Assembly (NCBI GenBank): GCA_963764195.1
Contig: CAVXRG010000011.1
Coordinates: forward strand, 62,001-126,000
Length of the DNA: 64,000 nucleotides
Source of the DNA: JBDSSS01 sp963764195
GTDB lineage: Bacteria; Actinomycetota; Actinomycetes; Actinomycetales; Dermatophilaceae
Direction of reading: 5' to 3'
The notes beneath the pieces were generated by a model. That model saw only the letters and a list, made by a program, of their open reading frames with translations. It did not search any database and had not been told where the DNA came from. Made by a program: the position numbers and the translations under genes. This document shows, piece after piece, positions 24,707 through 32,668 of the stretch; the stretch's first letter is position 1; every line of letters begins with the position of its first letter.

Positions 24707-25933
24707 GTGACGGTCACGTCCGCCGACATCGCGCGGGTCTTCCGGGTCGAGCACGGGCGCGCGGTGGCGGTGCTCATCCGGGCGCTCGGCGACATCGACC
24801 TCGCCGAGGACGCCGTGCAGGACGCCTTCGCCATCGCGGTCGAACGCTGGCCGAGAGACGGTATGCCGCCGAGCCCGGCGGGCTGGATCATCACGACCGC
24901 ACGTCGCCGGGCCATCGACCGGCTCCGTCGGGAGTCCACCCGGGACGAGCGGCATGCCGAGGCGTCCCGCCTCAGCGCACCGGACGAGCCACGAGAGGAG
25001 GGGCCCGTGCGCGACGAACGACTGCGGCTCGTCTTCACCTGCTGCCACCCCGCGCTCTCGCGCGAGGCGCAGGTCGCACTGACCCTGCGCCTGCTCGGGG
25101 GTCTCTCGACCCCCGAGATCGCCAGGGCCTTCCTCGTCCCGGAGTCGACGATGGCCCAGCGGATCGTCCGCGCCAAGAGGAAGATCCGCGATGCGGGCAT
25201 CCCCTACCGCGTCCCGCGCGAGGCCGACCTACCTGCTCGGCTGGCCTCGGTGCTGACCGTCGTCTACCTCGTCTTCACCGAGGGCCACACCGCCTCGTCC
25301 GGACCGGACCTCGGCCGCCCCGACCTCGCGGCCGAGGCGATCCGGCTCGGCCGTTCGCTCGCCGAGCTGATGCCCGGCGAGCCCGAGGTCGCCGGCCTGC
25401 TGGCCCTGATGCTGCTCAGCGAGGCGCGCCGCCCCGCCCGGACCGACGCCGCGGGCGCCCCCGTGCTGCTCGCCGACCAGGACCGGTCGCGCTGGGATCC
25501 CGACATGGTTGCCGAGGGCCACCGGATCGTCCGGGCGTGCCTGCGTCGGGGGTCGCCCGGACCCTTCCAGGTGCAGGCGGCCATCCACGCGGTGCACACC
25601 GATGCGCGGTCGGCGGACGACACGGACTGGGGCCAGGTCGTGGCGCTCTACGACCAGCTCCTCTCCCTCGCCCCCACCGACGTCGTGCGGCTCAACCGGG
25701 CCGTGGCCGTGGCCGAGCTGGCTGGCCCGGCCGAGGGCCTCCGGCTCGTCAGCGGCCTTGCGCTCGAGACCTACCCCGCCCTGCACGCGGTCCGCGCCGA
25801 GCTGATGGCGCGCCTGGGCCGGACGGACGAGGCAGCGCAGGAGTGGCTCGTCGCGGCCGACCTCAGCGGCAACGAGCAGGAGGCGACCCACCTGAGGAAG
25901 CGGGCGGCGGCGGTCCTGCGGCGTCCGTTGTGA
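24707..25933 (+). CDS. ECF42-type RNA polymerase sigma factor with long C-terminal extension
   Basis: 408 residues, about twice the usual ECF length. Region 2 (LAEDAVQDAFAIAVERWP near 31) and region 4 (LSTPEIARAFLVPESTMAQRIVRAKRKIR near 144) are followed by a helical TPR-like extension of over 200 residues containing VYLVFTEGH and LNRAVAVAELAGP. This extension is characteristic of ECF42, where it replaces anti-sigma control. No anti-sigma gene is nearby. GTG start, four bases after the DGPF stop. Confidence 0.9.
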   Translation: MTVTSADIARVFRVEHGRAVAVLIRALGDIDLAEDAVQDAFAIAVERWPRDGMPPSPAGWIITTARRRAIDRLRRESTRDERHAEASRLSAPDEPREEGPVRDERLRLVFTCCHPALSREAQVALTLRLLGGLSTPEIARAFLVPESTMAQRIVRAKRKIRDAGIPYRVPREADLPARLASVLTVVYLVFTEGHTASSGPDLGRPDLAAEAIRLGRSLAELMPGEPEVAGLLALMLLSEARRPARTDAAGAPVLLADQDRSRWDPDMVAEGHRIVRACLRRGSPGPFQVQAAIHAVHTDARSADDTDWGQVVALYDQLLSLAPTDVVRLNRAVAVAELAGPAEGLRLVSGLALETYPALHAVRAELMARLGRTDEAAQEWLVAADLSGNEQEATHLRKRAAAVLRRPL

Positions 25934-25941
25934 CCGGGCGG

Positions 25942-25947
25942 TAACGT
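25942..25947 (+). promoter_or_regulatory. -10 box TAACGT, leaderless start of the alpha/beta hydrolase gene
   Basis: TAACGT, six bases, then the ATG at 25954. Confidence 0.58.
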
Positions 25948-25953
25948 GCGGCC

Positions 25954-26913
25954 ATGACGTCATCCAGCTCGGTCGCCTCCGACGCGGCCCCCCTCGACCT
26001 CGCGTCCCCGTGGGGCGGGCACAGCCGCACCGCCGACCTCGGGGGCCCGGTCCACTGGGTCGACTTCGGCGGACCGGAGTCTCCGGGAGGGGAGGGTCTG
26101 GCGCCGGTCGTCCTCGTCCACGGCCTCGGTGGCTCGCACCTCAACTGGCTCCAGACGGGCCCGCAGCTCGCCCGGACGCGCCGGGTCGTCGCGCTCGACC
26201 TCGCCGGATTCGGGCTCACCCCCGCCGACGGCCGCTCCACCTCGGTGCAGGCGAACGCCGACCTGCTCGCCCGCTTCGTCGAGGAGGTCGTCGGCGGGCC
26301 GGTGGTCCTCGTCGGGAACTCGATGGGCGGGATGATCTCGCTCCTGCTCGCCGCCGAGCGACCGGACCTCGTCGCCGGCCTCGCCCTGGTCGACCCGTCA
26401 CTGCCGAGCACCGGCCACCGCCCGGACCGGTCGGTCACGGTCGCCTTCGCCGCCTACGCCATCCCGTTCGTCGGGGAGCGCTTCATCACCCGCAGCAACC
26501 GCCGCTACACCGAGCGCGAGCGCGTCCAGCGCACGATCGATCTCTGCTTCGCCGACCCGAGCCGCTCGGACCCCGGCGTCTTCGACGCGAGCGTCACGCT
26601 GACCGCATACCGCTCGACCCTGCCGGGGCTGGAGAGCGCCTACCTCGACGCGGCCCGGTCGCTCCTCGGCGTCCTCCGCGCCAGCCGTCGGTATGCCGCC
26701 CAGATCCTCTCGATCGAGGCCCCCGTCCTGCTCGTGCACGGCGACCAGGACCGCCTCGTGCCCGTCGAGTCCGCCCGACGTGCCGCCCAGGCCAACCCGG
26801 CCTGGACGTCGGTCTTCCTCCCCGGGGTCGGCCACACGCCGCAGCTCGAGGTGCCGGACGTCGTGCTCGAGCATCTCGAGCCGTGGCTCGACGGCGTGAC
26901 GCCGAGCGCGTAG
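25954..26913 (+). CDS. Alpha/beta hydrolase
   Basis: 319 residues with HGLGG (oxyanion side, near 55), nucleophile elbow GNSMGG near 114, acid in VHGDQDRLVP near 262 and histidine in GVGHTPQLE near 293. This is the common serine-hydrolase fold covering esterases, lactonases and haloperoxidases; substrate unknown. Leaderless ATG after TAACGT. The next gene is convergent, ten bases away. Confidence 0.88.
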   Translation: MTSSSSVASDAAPLDLASPWGGHSRTADLGGPVHWVDFGGPESPGGEGLAPVVLVHGLGGSHLNWLQTGPQLARTRRVVALDLAGFGLTPADGRSTSVQANADLLARFVEEVVGGPVVLVGNSMGGMISLLLAAERPDLVAGLALVDPSLPSTGHRPDRSVTVAFAAYAIPFVGERFITRSNRRYTERERVQRTIDLCFADPSRSDPGVFDASVTLTAYRSTLPGLESAYLDAARSLLGVLRASRRYAAQILSIEAPVLLVHGDQDRLVPVESARRAAQANPAWTSVFLPGVGHTPQLEVPDVVLEHLEPWLDGVTPSA

Positions 26914-26922
26914 CCGTGGTCG

Positions 26923-27138
26923 TCAGCGGCGGCCGTACTTCTTGTGGACCGCTTGCCGGCTGACGCCGAGCTGGGTGGCGATCTCGGCCCACGCCATCCC
27001 GCCGTTGCGGGCGCGGCGCACGACGGCGGCCTCGGTCCGGTCGGCCGCCCGGCGCAGCTCGCGCGCGGCCGCGAGCGCCTGCCTCGGGTCCTCGTCGCCG
27101 GTCGCCTGCGCGATCCTCAGCACCTCGTCCACCTCCAT
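26923..27138 (-). CDS. Small HTH DNA-binding protein, probable autorepressor
   Basis: 71 residues: a helical segment (MEVDEVLRIAQATGDEDPRQAL) and a C-terminal helix-turn-helix ending GVSRQAVHKKYGRR, a family seen widely in actinobacteria. The start is set at the ATG at 27138. The upstream GTG at 27186 lies inside the -10 box of the promoter and cannot be translated from that transcript. The promoter is covered by two identical half-site pairs (27169-27222), so the protein most likely represses itself. Confidence 0.75.
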   Translation of the reverse strand: MEVDEVLRIAQATGDEDPRQALAAARELRRAADRTEAAVVRRARNGGMAWAEIATQLGVSRQAVHKKYGRR

Positions 27139-27168
27139 CGGTCGTCCACCGTCCGCCCCGTCGCTCGC

Positions 27169-27223
27169 GTCAACTCCAGTTGACACTAGGCCGAGGTGCG
27201 GGAGGTGTCAACGGTGGTTGACA
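27169..27223 (-). promoter_or_regulatory. Promoter TTGACA-N17-TAGTGT overlapped by two GTCAAC-N4-GTTGAC operators
   Basis: On the minus strand TTGACA (27206-27211) and TAGTGT (27183-27188) are 17 bp apart. Operator 1 (27169-27184, GTCAAC-TCCA-GTTGAC) covers the -10 end. Operator 2 (27207-27222, GTCAAC-GGTG-GTTGAC) covers the -35. Their centres are 38 bp apart. This is the expected layout for tight autorepression by the adjacent HTH protein. Confidence 0.75.
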
Positions 27224-27270
27224 AGCCAGAGGGGTGGTCGCCGCCGCCGGGCCGGACGATGATGTCGCCC

Positions 27271-27669
27271 ATGGCGCTCTCGCTCTCGCACACCACCGTC
27301 AATGCCCTCGACGCCCACGCGCAGTCGGTCTGGTGGGCCGACCTGCTCGGCTACCACGAGGACGCGGCAGACCCGAACCTCCCCGGCCACGAGGAGTGCC
27401 TCATCCTCTCGCCCGACGAGTCCCACCGGCTGCTCTTCATCGAGGTGGCGGACGTGAAGCAGGGTCGCAACCGGATCCATCTCGACCTGCGACCCGTCGG
27501 CGCGACCCGTGACGAGGAGCACGAGCGCGTCCTCGGGCTCGGGGCGAGCGACGTCGAGGACTGCCGCACGGCGGGCGGTCGGGGCTGGTGGGTGATGGCC
27601 GATCCCGAGGGCAACGAGTTCTGCATCCTGCGCAGCGACGCCGAGCGCCGGGCCGCCGGCGACCTCTGA
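27271..27669 (+). CDS. VOC-family protein
   Basis: 132 residues with the glyoxalase-fold pattern: LSHTTVNALDAHAQSVWWADLLGY at the start, RIHLDLRPVG near 73 and WVMADPEGNEFCIL near 107. The ATG at 27271 is chosen because the family begins right at this strand; two ATGs at 27259 and 27262 are possible. Ligand unknown. It diverges from the HTH autorepressor and might be part of its regulon. Confidence 0.78.
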   Translation: MALSLSHTTVNALDAHAQSVWWADLLGYHEDAADPNLPGHEECLILSPDESHRLLFIEVADVKQGRNRIHLDLRPVGATRDEEHERVLGLGASDVEDCRTAGGRGWWVMADPEGNEFCILRSDAERRAAGDL

Positions 27670-27724
27670 CGCGCTCGGAGCATGATGGGGTCAGGACCAT
27701 CGACCTCGAGGAAGGCTGCCACCC

Positions 27725-28342
27725 ATGGACGCGCACGACTGGGACGAGAGGTATGCCGCCCACGACCTCGTGTGGTCGGCGACGCCCAACCGCTTCGTCG
27801 AGGAGCTGATCGGGCCGCTGCCGGCCGGGGCGGCGATCGACATCGCCGCGGGTGAGGGTCGCAACGCGATCTGGCTCGCCGGGCGTGGCTGGACCGTGAC
27901 CGGCTGCGACTACTCGCCGGTCGCCGTCGACCGGATGCGCGAGCTGGCGGCCCAGGCGCTCGGTGACGACGTGGCCCGACTGACCCCGGTCGTCGCCGAC
28001 GCCACCGCGGCGCTGCCCGGGGGCACGGCGGCATACGACGTGGCGCTCTTCTCCTACCTCCAGCTGCCCGATGCCGAGATGCGTGCGGCTCTGCGGCACG
28101 CGGTGGACGCGGTGCGCGAGGGGGGTCAGGTCGTCGTCATCGGTCACGCGGGGCGCAATCTCACTGAAGGGCAAGGGGGTCCGAGCGACCGGGCCGTGCT
28201 CTACGACCCTGACGAGGTGCTCGAGCGGGTGGCCGGACTGCCCGTGGAGGTCGTCTCGTCGGAGATCCGCACCCGGCCGGTCGACACCCCGGAGGGGACG
28301 CGCGACGCCCTCGACACGGTCGTCGTGCTGCGCCGGACGTGA
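27725..28342 (+). CDS. Class I SAM-dependent methyltransferase
   Basis: 205 residues. It opens WDERYAAHDLVWSATPNRFVEE, and SAM motif I is IDIAAGEGRNAIWLA near 39. This combination matches the TehB/SAM-dependent thiol- or oxyanion-methyltransferase-like group. GAGGAAGG precedes the ATG. The GTG of the YnfA gene overlaps its stop, so the two are coupled. Substrate unknown. Confidence 0.86.
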   Translation: MDAHDWDERYAAHDLVWSATPNRFVEELIGPLPAGAAIDIAAGEGRNAIWLAGRGWTVTGCDYSPVAVDRMRELAAQALGDDVARLTPVVADATAALPGGTAAYDVALFSYLQLPDAEMRAALRHAVDAVREGGQVVVIGHAGRNLTEGQGGPSDRAVLYDPDEVLERVAGLPVEVVSSEIRTRPVDTPEGTRDALDTVVVLRRT

Positions 28343-28674
28343 CCGTCGCACGCTCGGTCCTGCTCTTCGCGCTCGCCGCGCTGGCTGAGATCGGCGGCGC
28401 GTGGCTCGTGTGGCAGGGCGTGCGAGAGCACCGGGGCTGGGTGTGGGTGGGGGCCGGGGTGATCGCCCTGGGGGCCTACGGCTTCGTCGCGACGCTCCAG
28501 CCCGACCCGCACTTCGGGCGGATCCTCGCTGCCTACGGTGGGGTGTTCGTCGCCGGGTCGCTGGCCTGGGGGATGGCGGTGGACGGCTTCCGGCCGGACC
28601 GGTGGGACGTGATCGGTGCGGTCTTGTGTCTCGCGGGGATGGCCCTCATCATGTTCGTGCCCCGCAGCCGATGA
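28339..28674 (+). CDS. YnfA/UPF0060 small membrane protein
   Basis: 111 residues with four membrane helices and the family phrases LAEIGGAWLVWQG near 15, AYGFVATLQP near 46 and AAYGGVFVAGSLAWG near 64. UPF0060 proteins resemble small multidrug resistance transporters. GTG start overlapping the methyltransferase stop (GTGA). Confidence 0.9.
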   Translation: MTVARSVLLFALAALAEIGGAWLVWQGVREHRGWVWVGAGVIALGAYGFVATLQPDPHFGRILAAYGGVFVAGSLAWGMAVDGFRPDRWDVIGAVLCLAGMALIMFVPRSR

Positions 28675-28683
28675 TGCATCTGC

Positions 28684-28702
28684 ATACGGGTGGGGGTATC
28701 AT
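28684..28702 (+). promoter_or_regulatory. CsoR/CstR-type operator overlapping a -10 box
   Basis: ATACGGGTGGGGGTAT (28684-28699) has the ATAC/GTAT ends and G-rich middle of CsoR-family operators. TATCAT (28697-28702) overlaps its right end as a -10 candidate. The repressor gene begins at 28748. Confidence 0.6.
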
Positions 28703-28747
28703 GGAGCGTCTGCCCCTCGCGGACCACCCACTCACCAGGAGGACCCC

Positions 28748-29008
28748 GTGGAGCTCGACGTCAACGAGATGCAGTCGGTCATCCGACGGCTCAACCGCGC
28801 CCAGGGCCAGATCGGCGGCATCGTCCGGATGATCGAGGACGGCCGCGACTGCAAGGACATCGTCACACAGCTGGCCGCGGTCTCCAAGGCACTCGACCGG
28901 GCCGGTTTCGCCGTCATCGCGACCGGGCTGCGCGAGTGCCTCACCGACCCCGACGGCAAGGACCTCGACGTCGCCGACATGGAGAAGCTCTTCCTGTCGC
29001 TTGCCTGA
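28748..29008 (+). CDS. CsoR/CstR-family transcriptional repressor
   Basis: 86 residues, all-helical DUF156 fold: MQSVIRRLNRAQGQIGGIVRMIEDGRDCKDIVTQLAAVSKAL. One cysteine lies in RDCKD (near 35) and one in GLRECLTD (near 64). The histidine expected four residues before the second cysteine in copper-sensing CsoR is a glycine here. That pattern is closer to CstR-type persulfide sensors or to an undefined subgroup. AGGAGG lies before the GTG. Confidence 0.85.
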   Translation: MELDVNEMQSVIRRLNRAQGQIGGIVRMIEDGRDCKDIVTQLAAVSKALDRAGFAVIATGLRECLTDPDGKDLDVADMEKLFLSLA

Positions 29009-29071
29009 GACCGGTCGACCTCTGGACGCCCGGCCCGCACCGCGGGAGCATGGGCGGGGACGGAGGTCGCG

Positions 29072-29584
29072 ATGAACGAGCAGCCGCGCAGCGTGTCGAG
29101 CACGGACCCGCCGCTGCCCTCCGGTGCAGACGAGGCGGCCGATCTCGCTGTCCACCTCGCCCGGGTGCGCGCGCACCGGGCGGAGCTCGGCGAGTCACTG
29201 AGGGCGGTCGACGACGCGCTCGCCGCCGCGGCCGCGCAGGATTCCGCGTGGCCCGAGCGGGTCGCCGCCGCGCTCGCAGAGCTGGCCCACGACCTGCGCG
29301 ACCACGTCGAGATCACCGAGGGGGAGCGGGGCCTCTACGCCCGGATGCGCCACACCGCGCCGCGCCTCGCCACGCCGATCGACCGACTGCACAGCGAGCA
29401 CCCCCGCCACCGGGAGCAGGTCGAGCGGCTGCTCGCGGGCCTCGAGCGAGACGGCGCCGCAGCCGACCTCGCGACGGTCCGGGCCGAGGTGGGGGCCCTG
29501 ACCGCTGCGCTGCGTGCGCACCGTCAGCGCGGCCGCGACCTCGTGCACGAGGCCTACGACATCGACCTCGGCGGCTCCGGCTGA
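29072..29584 (+). CDS. Hemerythrin-like helical protein
   Basis: 170 residues, almost entirely helical. DLRDHVEITEGERGLYARM near 73, DRLHSEHPRHREQVERLL near 102 and HRQRGRDLVHEAYDIDLG near 150 supply histidine and acidic residues in the spacing of hemerythrin HHE domains. GGAGG precedes the ATG. Metal binding is inferred. Confidence 0.65.
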   Translation: MNEQPRSVSSTDPPLPSGADEAADLAVHLARVRAHRAELGESLRAVDDALAAAAAQDSAWPERVAAALAELAHDLRDHVEITEGERGLYARMRHTAPRLATPIDRLHSEHPRHREQVERLLAGLERDGAAADLATVRAEVGALTAALRAHRQRGRDLVHEAYDIDLGGSG

Positions 29585-29606
29585 GCCGGCCCCGCGGCAT
29601 ACCTCC

Positions 29607-29689
29607 TTTTCGTCGCCCGGGCTACCAAACGTGCGGGCCGTAGGCCGGTTGGGCGCGGTTTTCGTCGCCCGGGCTACCAAAGGTGCGGG
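29607..29689. repeat. Two copies of a 31-bp intergenic repeat
   Basis: Positions 29607-29637 and 29659-29689 are identical except for one base. The core is TCGTCGCCCGGGCTACCAAA followed by (C/G)GTGCGGG. The copies are 52 bp apart in the gap between the convergent hemerythrin and methyltransferase genes. A GTATGCCG motif sits just before the first copy. Confidence 0.75.
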
Positions 29690-29690
29690 G

Positions 29691-30971
29691 TCAGGCGGGC
29701 GGCTCGAACCTCGGTCGCAGCGCGAAACCGGCGACGCCCCCGGCGCTCGTGCGCGACGCGAGCACCTGGTGCAGCTGGATCTCGTTGCGCTCGAAGCCGA
29801 CCCGTGATCCCGCGAGGTAGAGGCCCCACACCCGCGCCGTCGACAGACCGGCCAGCTCGACGCACTCGTCCCAGTTCTTCGCGAGGTTCTCGCTCCACGC
29901 CGCGCAGGTGCGGGCGTAGTGCTCACGGAGGTTCTCCTGGTGGCGGACCTCGAAGCCCTCGTCCTCCATCACCCGGACGATGTGGCCCGACCCGGTCAGC
30001 TCGCCGTCGGGGAAGACGTAGCGGTTGATGAAGCCTCGCGGCGGCAGACCGGGGTGCTGGTTGTCGGGCCGGGTGATGCAGTGGTTGAGCAGCCGGCCCT
30101 CGTCGCGCAGCCGCTCGCGCAGGAAGCGGAAGTAGGCGGGGTAGTTCTTCACGCCGATGTGCTCGGTCAGGCCGATCGAGCTGACCGCGTCGAAGCCCCG
30201 CTCGGTGACGTCGCGGTAGTCCATGTGCCGCACCTCGGCGCGGTCGGCGATGCCGTCGGCCTCGATCGCGGCCCGCGCCCAGCTCGACTGCTCCCGCGAG
30301 AGGGTGACGCCGAGCGCCGTGACGCCGTAGTGCTTGACGGCGTGCCGCACCATGCCGCCCCACCCGCAGCCCACGTCGAGCAGCCGCATCCCCGGCTGGA
30401 GTCCGAGCTTGCGGGCGACGAGGTCGTACTTGTTTGCCTGGGCCTGCTCGAGCGAGGCCGTCTCGTGCGGGTAGCACGCACACGTGTAGGTCATCGACGG
30501 GCCGAGCACGAGCTCGTAGAAGGCGTTGGACACGTCGTAGTGGTGGTGGATCGCCTCCGCGTCGCGCGCCTTGGCGTGCCGGGCGCCCCGGGCGAGACGG
30601 CGCAGCGTCCCCGGGGTCTCCTGCCGCGGGAGCTCGGGCACGTGCAGGCCGGCGCGACCGATGAACCCGGCGAGGTCTCGCACGTCGCGAGGTCCGGGCC
30701 GTCGGGGTGCGAGCCCGCCGTCGAGCAGCCGCAGCACCTCGTAGGGGTCGCCCTCGTCCATCCCGTCGATGGTGAGGTCGCCCTGGAGGTAGGCCCGGGC
30801 CATGCCGAGGGTGCCGGGGGCGGTCAGCAGGTAGTTGAGCGCTCGCTCGTTCGCCAGCCGCAGGACGATCCCGTCGGGGCTGCCGCCCGTCGAGCCGTCC
30901 CACGCCTCGACGCGGAAGGGTGCGTCGGTGCCGAAGACCCGTTCGAAGGCCTCTCCAACCGTGAGCGTCAT
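29691..30971 (-). CDS. CFA-synthase-family methyltransferase, probable 10-methyl fatty acid methylase (TmsB/BfaB type)
   Basis: 426 residues with the cyclopropane fatty acid synthase fold. An N-terminal lipid-binding part precedes HHHYDVSNAFYELVLGPSMTYTCACY near 143, SAM motif LLDVGCGWGG near 197 and EHIGVKNYPAYF near 269. The family methylates unsaturated acyl chains of phospholipids. Its start overlaps by four bases the stop of a DHCR24-like flavoprotein, the same pair that makes tuberculostearic acid in mycobacteria and other actinobacteria. A plain cyclopropane synthase would not need that partner. Confidence 0.82.
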   Translation of the reverse strand: MTLTVGEAFERVFGTDAPFRVEAWDGSTGGSPDGIVLRLANERALNYLLTAPGTLGMARAYLQGDLTIDGMDEGDPYEVLRLLDGGLAPRRPGPRDVRDLAGFIGRAGLHVPELPRQETPGTLRRLARGARHAKARDAEAIHHHYDVSNAFYELVLGPSMTYTCACYPHETASLEQAQANKYDLVARKLGLQPGMRLLDVGCGWGGMVRHAVKHYGVTALGVTLSREQSSWARAAIEADGIADRAEVRHMDYRDVTERGFDAVSSIGLTEHIGVKNYPAYFRFLRERLRDEGRLLNHCITRPDNQHPGLPPRGFINRYVFPDGELTGSGHIVRVMEDEGFEVRHQENLREHYARTCAAWSENLAKNWDECVELAGLSTARVWGLYLAGSRVGFERNEIQLHQVLASRTSAGGVAGFALRPRFEPPA

Positions 30972-32467
30972 CGTGCCTGCACCGCCTTCTGATAGAGCGT
31001 CGCGAACCGCCCGTCCGGGTCGTATCGCGTCTTGACCGGTTCGTAGGCCGCGCCCCCGTAGAGCGTGGCGAAGGTCGCCTCGTCGTAGTAGGCGTCGGAG
31101 TAGAGGCTCTTGTGACCGCCGAGCCGGGTCACCTCGGCCTCGATGGCCCGGTTGACGTCACCGTCCCGTGCACCGGGCGCGATCGCCACCGTGGACCAGA
31201 AGCCGACGTTGACGTAGCGCTCGGCCGGGCGCAGTGGATAGAGCGGCCACGGCGGACCCTCGTCGTGGGGTGCGTCACGACCCATCGGTATGCCGCTGTG
31301 CTCGCGGAGCTGGAGGGGGCACAACCAGATCGGCTCGATCGGGATCTCGCGCAGGAACCACCGGACGAAGTCGGCGGTCTGCTCGAGCGGGATCTCCACG
31401 TCCTGCACGACGCGCTCGCGGGCCGGTCGGCGGCGCACGCGGTCGAGGGCGGCCATCACGCCGTGCCGGTTCTCGAAGGCGACGATCCGCCAGTAGACGT
31501 CGCTGCGCAGCAGGTGCCGGGGCCAGAGGCGGCGCACCACCGGGTGCTGCGCGCCGAACGCCCGCGAGCACCAGAACCAGTCGGTGTCCCACCGCCACAG
31601 GTAGTCCCGGGCGGTGAGGACGTCACGGCGTCGGTGCTGGATCGAGCGGTAGTAGACGGATCGGCCCGTGTAGTCGCTGGGGTGCCCCTGCCCCTCGGTG
31701 CCCTCGCTGCCCTCGATCCGGTCGGTCCAACGGGCCAGCGTCAGGTAGCTCTCGTGCGTGCCGAAGACGACTCCGTCGACGAAGTCCACCTGCTCGCCTT
31801 CCCAGGCTCGCTCGGACATGACTTCGTCGACGGCGGCGACGAGCGCATCGATCTCGGCGAAACGCACGTGGCGCAGGGTGACCCAGGGCGCGGCCGGCTC
31901 GAGCTCGATGACGAGGTCAAGCGCGTAGCCGAGCGAGCCGTAGGAGTTGGGGAAGGTGCGGAACAGCTCCGCGTGCTCGCCGTCCGGGGTCGCGGTGACG
32001 ACCTCGCCGGTGCCGGTGAGGATCCGCATCTCGAGCACCGACTCGTGTGGGAGACCGTTGCGGAAGGACGATGCCTCGATGCCGAGGCCGGTCACGGCTC
32101 CGCCGATGGTGATCGTCTTGAGCTGGGGGACGACGAGGGGCACGAAACCGTGGGGGAGGAGCAGGTCGACGAGCTCCTCGTAGGTCGTCATCCCGCCGAC
32201 CCGAGCGGTCCGGGCGTCGGGGTCGATCTCGATGAGGCCCCGGAACGCCGACACGTCGAGCCCGGCCCCGATCCCGGGGCGGACCCGGAAGAGGTTGGAG
32301 GTCGCCTTGGCCAGGCGGACCCGCTGCCCCGGGGGGAGAGCGGCATACTGCGCCGTGACCTGGCGGATCGCCTCGGCGTGTGCGGCACCGACCGAGAGGC
32401 GATCGTGCGGGTCGCCCCCGGTGACGGAGGACGCGGGACGCGCACGGGCGCCCGATGCGAAGAGCAC
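30968..32467 (-). CDS. FAD-binding reductase, probable partner in 10-methyl fatty acid synthesis (TmsA/BfaA type)
   Basis: 499 residues with a FAD_binding_4 (VAO-type) N-terminal domain (GLIEIDPDARTARVGGMTTYEELVD near 81, GGAVTGLGIEASSFRNGLPHES near 122). A C-terminal domain resembles sterol delta-24 reductase, ending KTRYDPDGRFATLYQK. It would reduce the 10-methylene intermediate produced by the methyltransferase that follows. The GTG start lies six bases after TAGGGT, with no ribosome binding site. Confidence 0.82.
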   Translation of the reverse strand: MLFASGARARPASSVTGGDPHDRLSVGAAHAEAIRQVTAQYAALPPGQRVRLAKATSNLFRVRPGIGAGLDVSAFRGLIEIDPDARTARVGGMTTYEELVDLLLPHGFVPLVVPQLKTITIGGAVTGLGIEASSFRNGLPHESVLEMRILTGTGEVVTATPDGEHAELFRTFPNSYGSLGYALDLVIELEPAAPWVTLRHVRFAEIDALVAAVDEVMSERAWEGEQVDFVDGVVFGTHESYLTLARWTDRIEGSEGTEGQGHPSDYTGRSVYYRSIQHRRRDVLTARDYLWRWDTDWFWCSRAFGAQHPVVRRLWPRHLLRSDVYWRIVAFENRHGVMAALDRVRRRPARERVVQDVEIPLEQTADFVRWFLREIPIEPIWLCPLQLREHSGIPMGRDAPHDEGPPWPLYPLRPAERYVNVGFWSTVAIAPGARDGDVNRAIEAEVTRLGGHKSLYSDAYYDEATFATLYGGAAYEPVKTRYDPDGRFATLYQKAVQAR

Positions 32468-32473
32468 CCGTCA

Positions 32474-32479
32474 ACCCTA
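32474..32479 (-). promoter_or_regulatory. -10 box TAGGGT, leaderless start of the fatty-acid reductase gene
   Basis: TAGGGT on the minus strand, six bases, then the GTG at 32467; it would drive the two-gene lipid operon. Confidence 0.6.
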
Positions 32480-32656
32480 CAAAGGCCAGTCGACGGGGTC
32501 TCGCCAAACCGTCGCGTTCTCCCTGTGAAGACGCTGGGAATCGGCGTCCTCATCGGGCACGGGCAGATGGCGATCAGCGCGCGACGAGGTGCGCGAACCC
32601 GTGGATCGGTGTCGCCACCGGCCCGTGCGGTGCCCACGTCCGTCGGACGTCGCCGC

Positions 32657-32662
32657 TAGCGT
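32657..32662 (+). promoter_or_regulatory. -10 box TAGCGT, leaderless start of the DinB-fold gene
   Basis: TAGCGT, six bases, then the ATG at 32669. Confidence 0.58.
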
Positions 32663-32668
32663 CGGGTC

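Noticed and set aside
27139..27186. Longer N-terminus for the small HTH protein from the GTG at 27186
   Set aside because: That codon lies within the -10 box of the promoter, so the transcript would start downstream of it.
29607..29689. Two repeats with a 21-bp gap resembling a minimal CRISPR
   Set aside because: Two copies only, spacer too short, no cas genes, and location between convergent gene ends fits an intergenic repeat.
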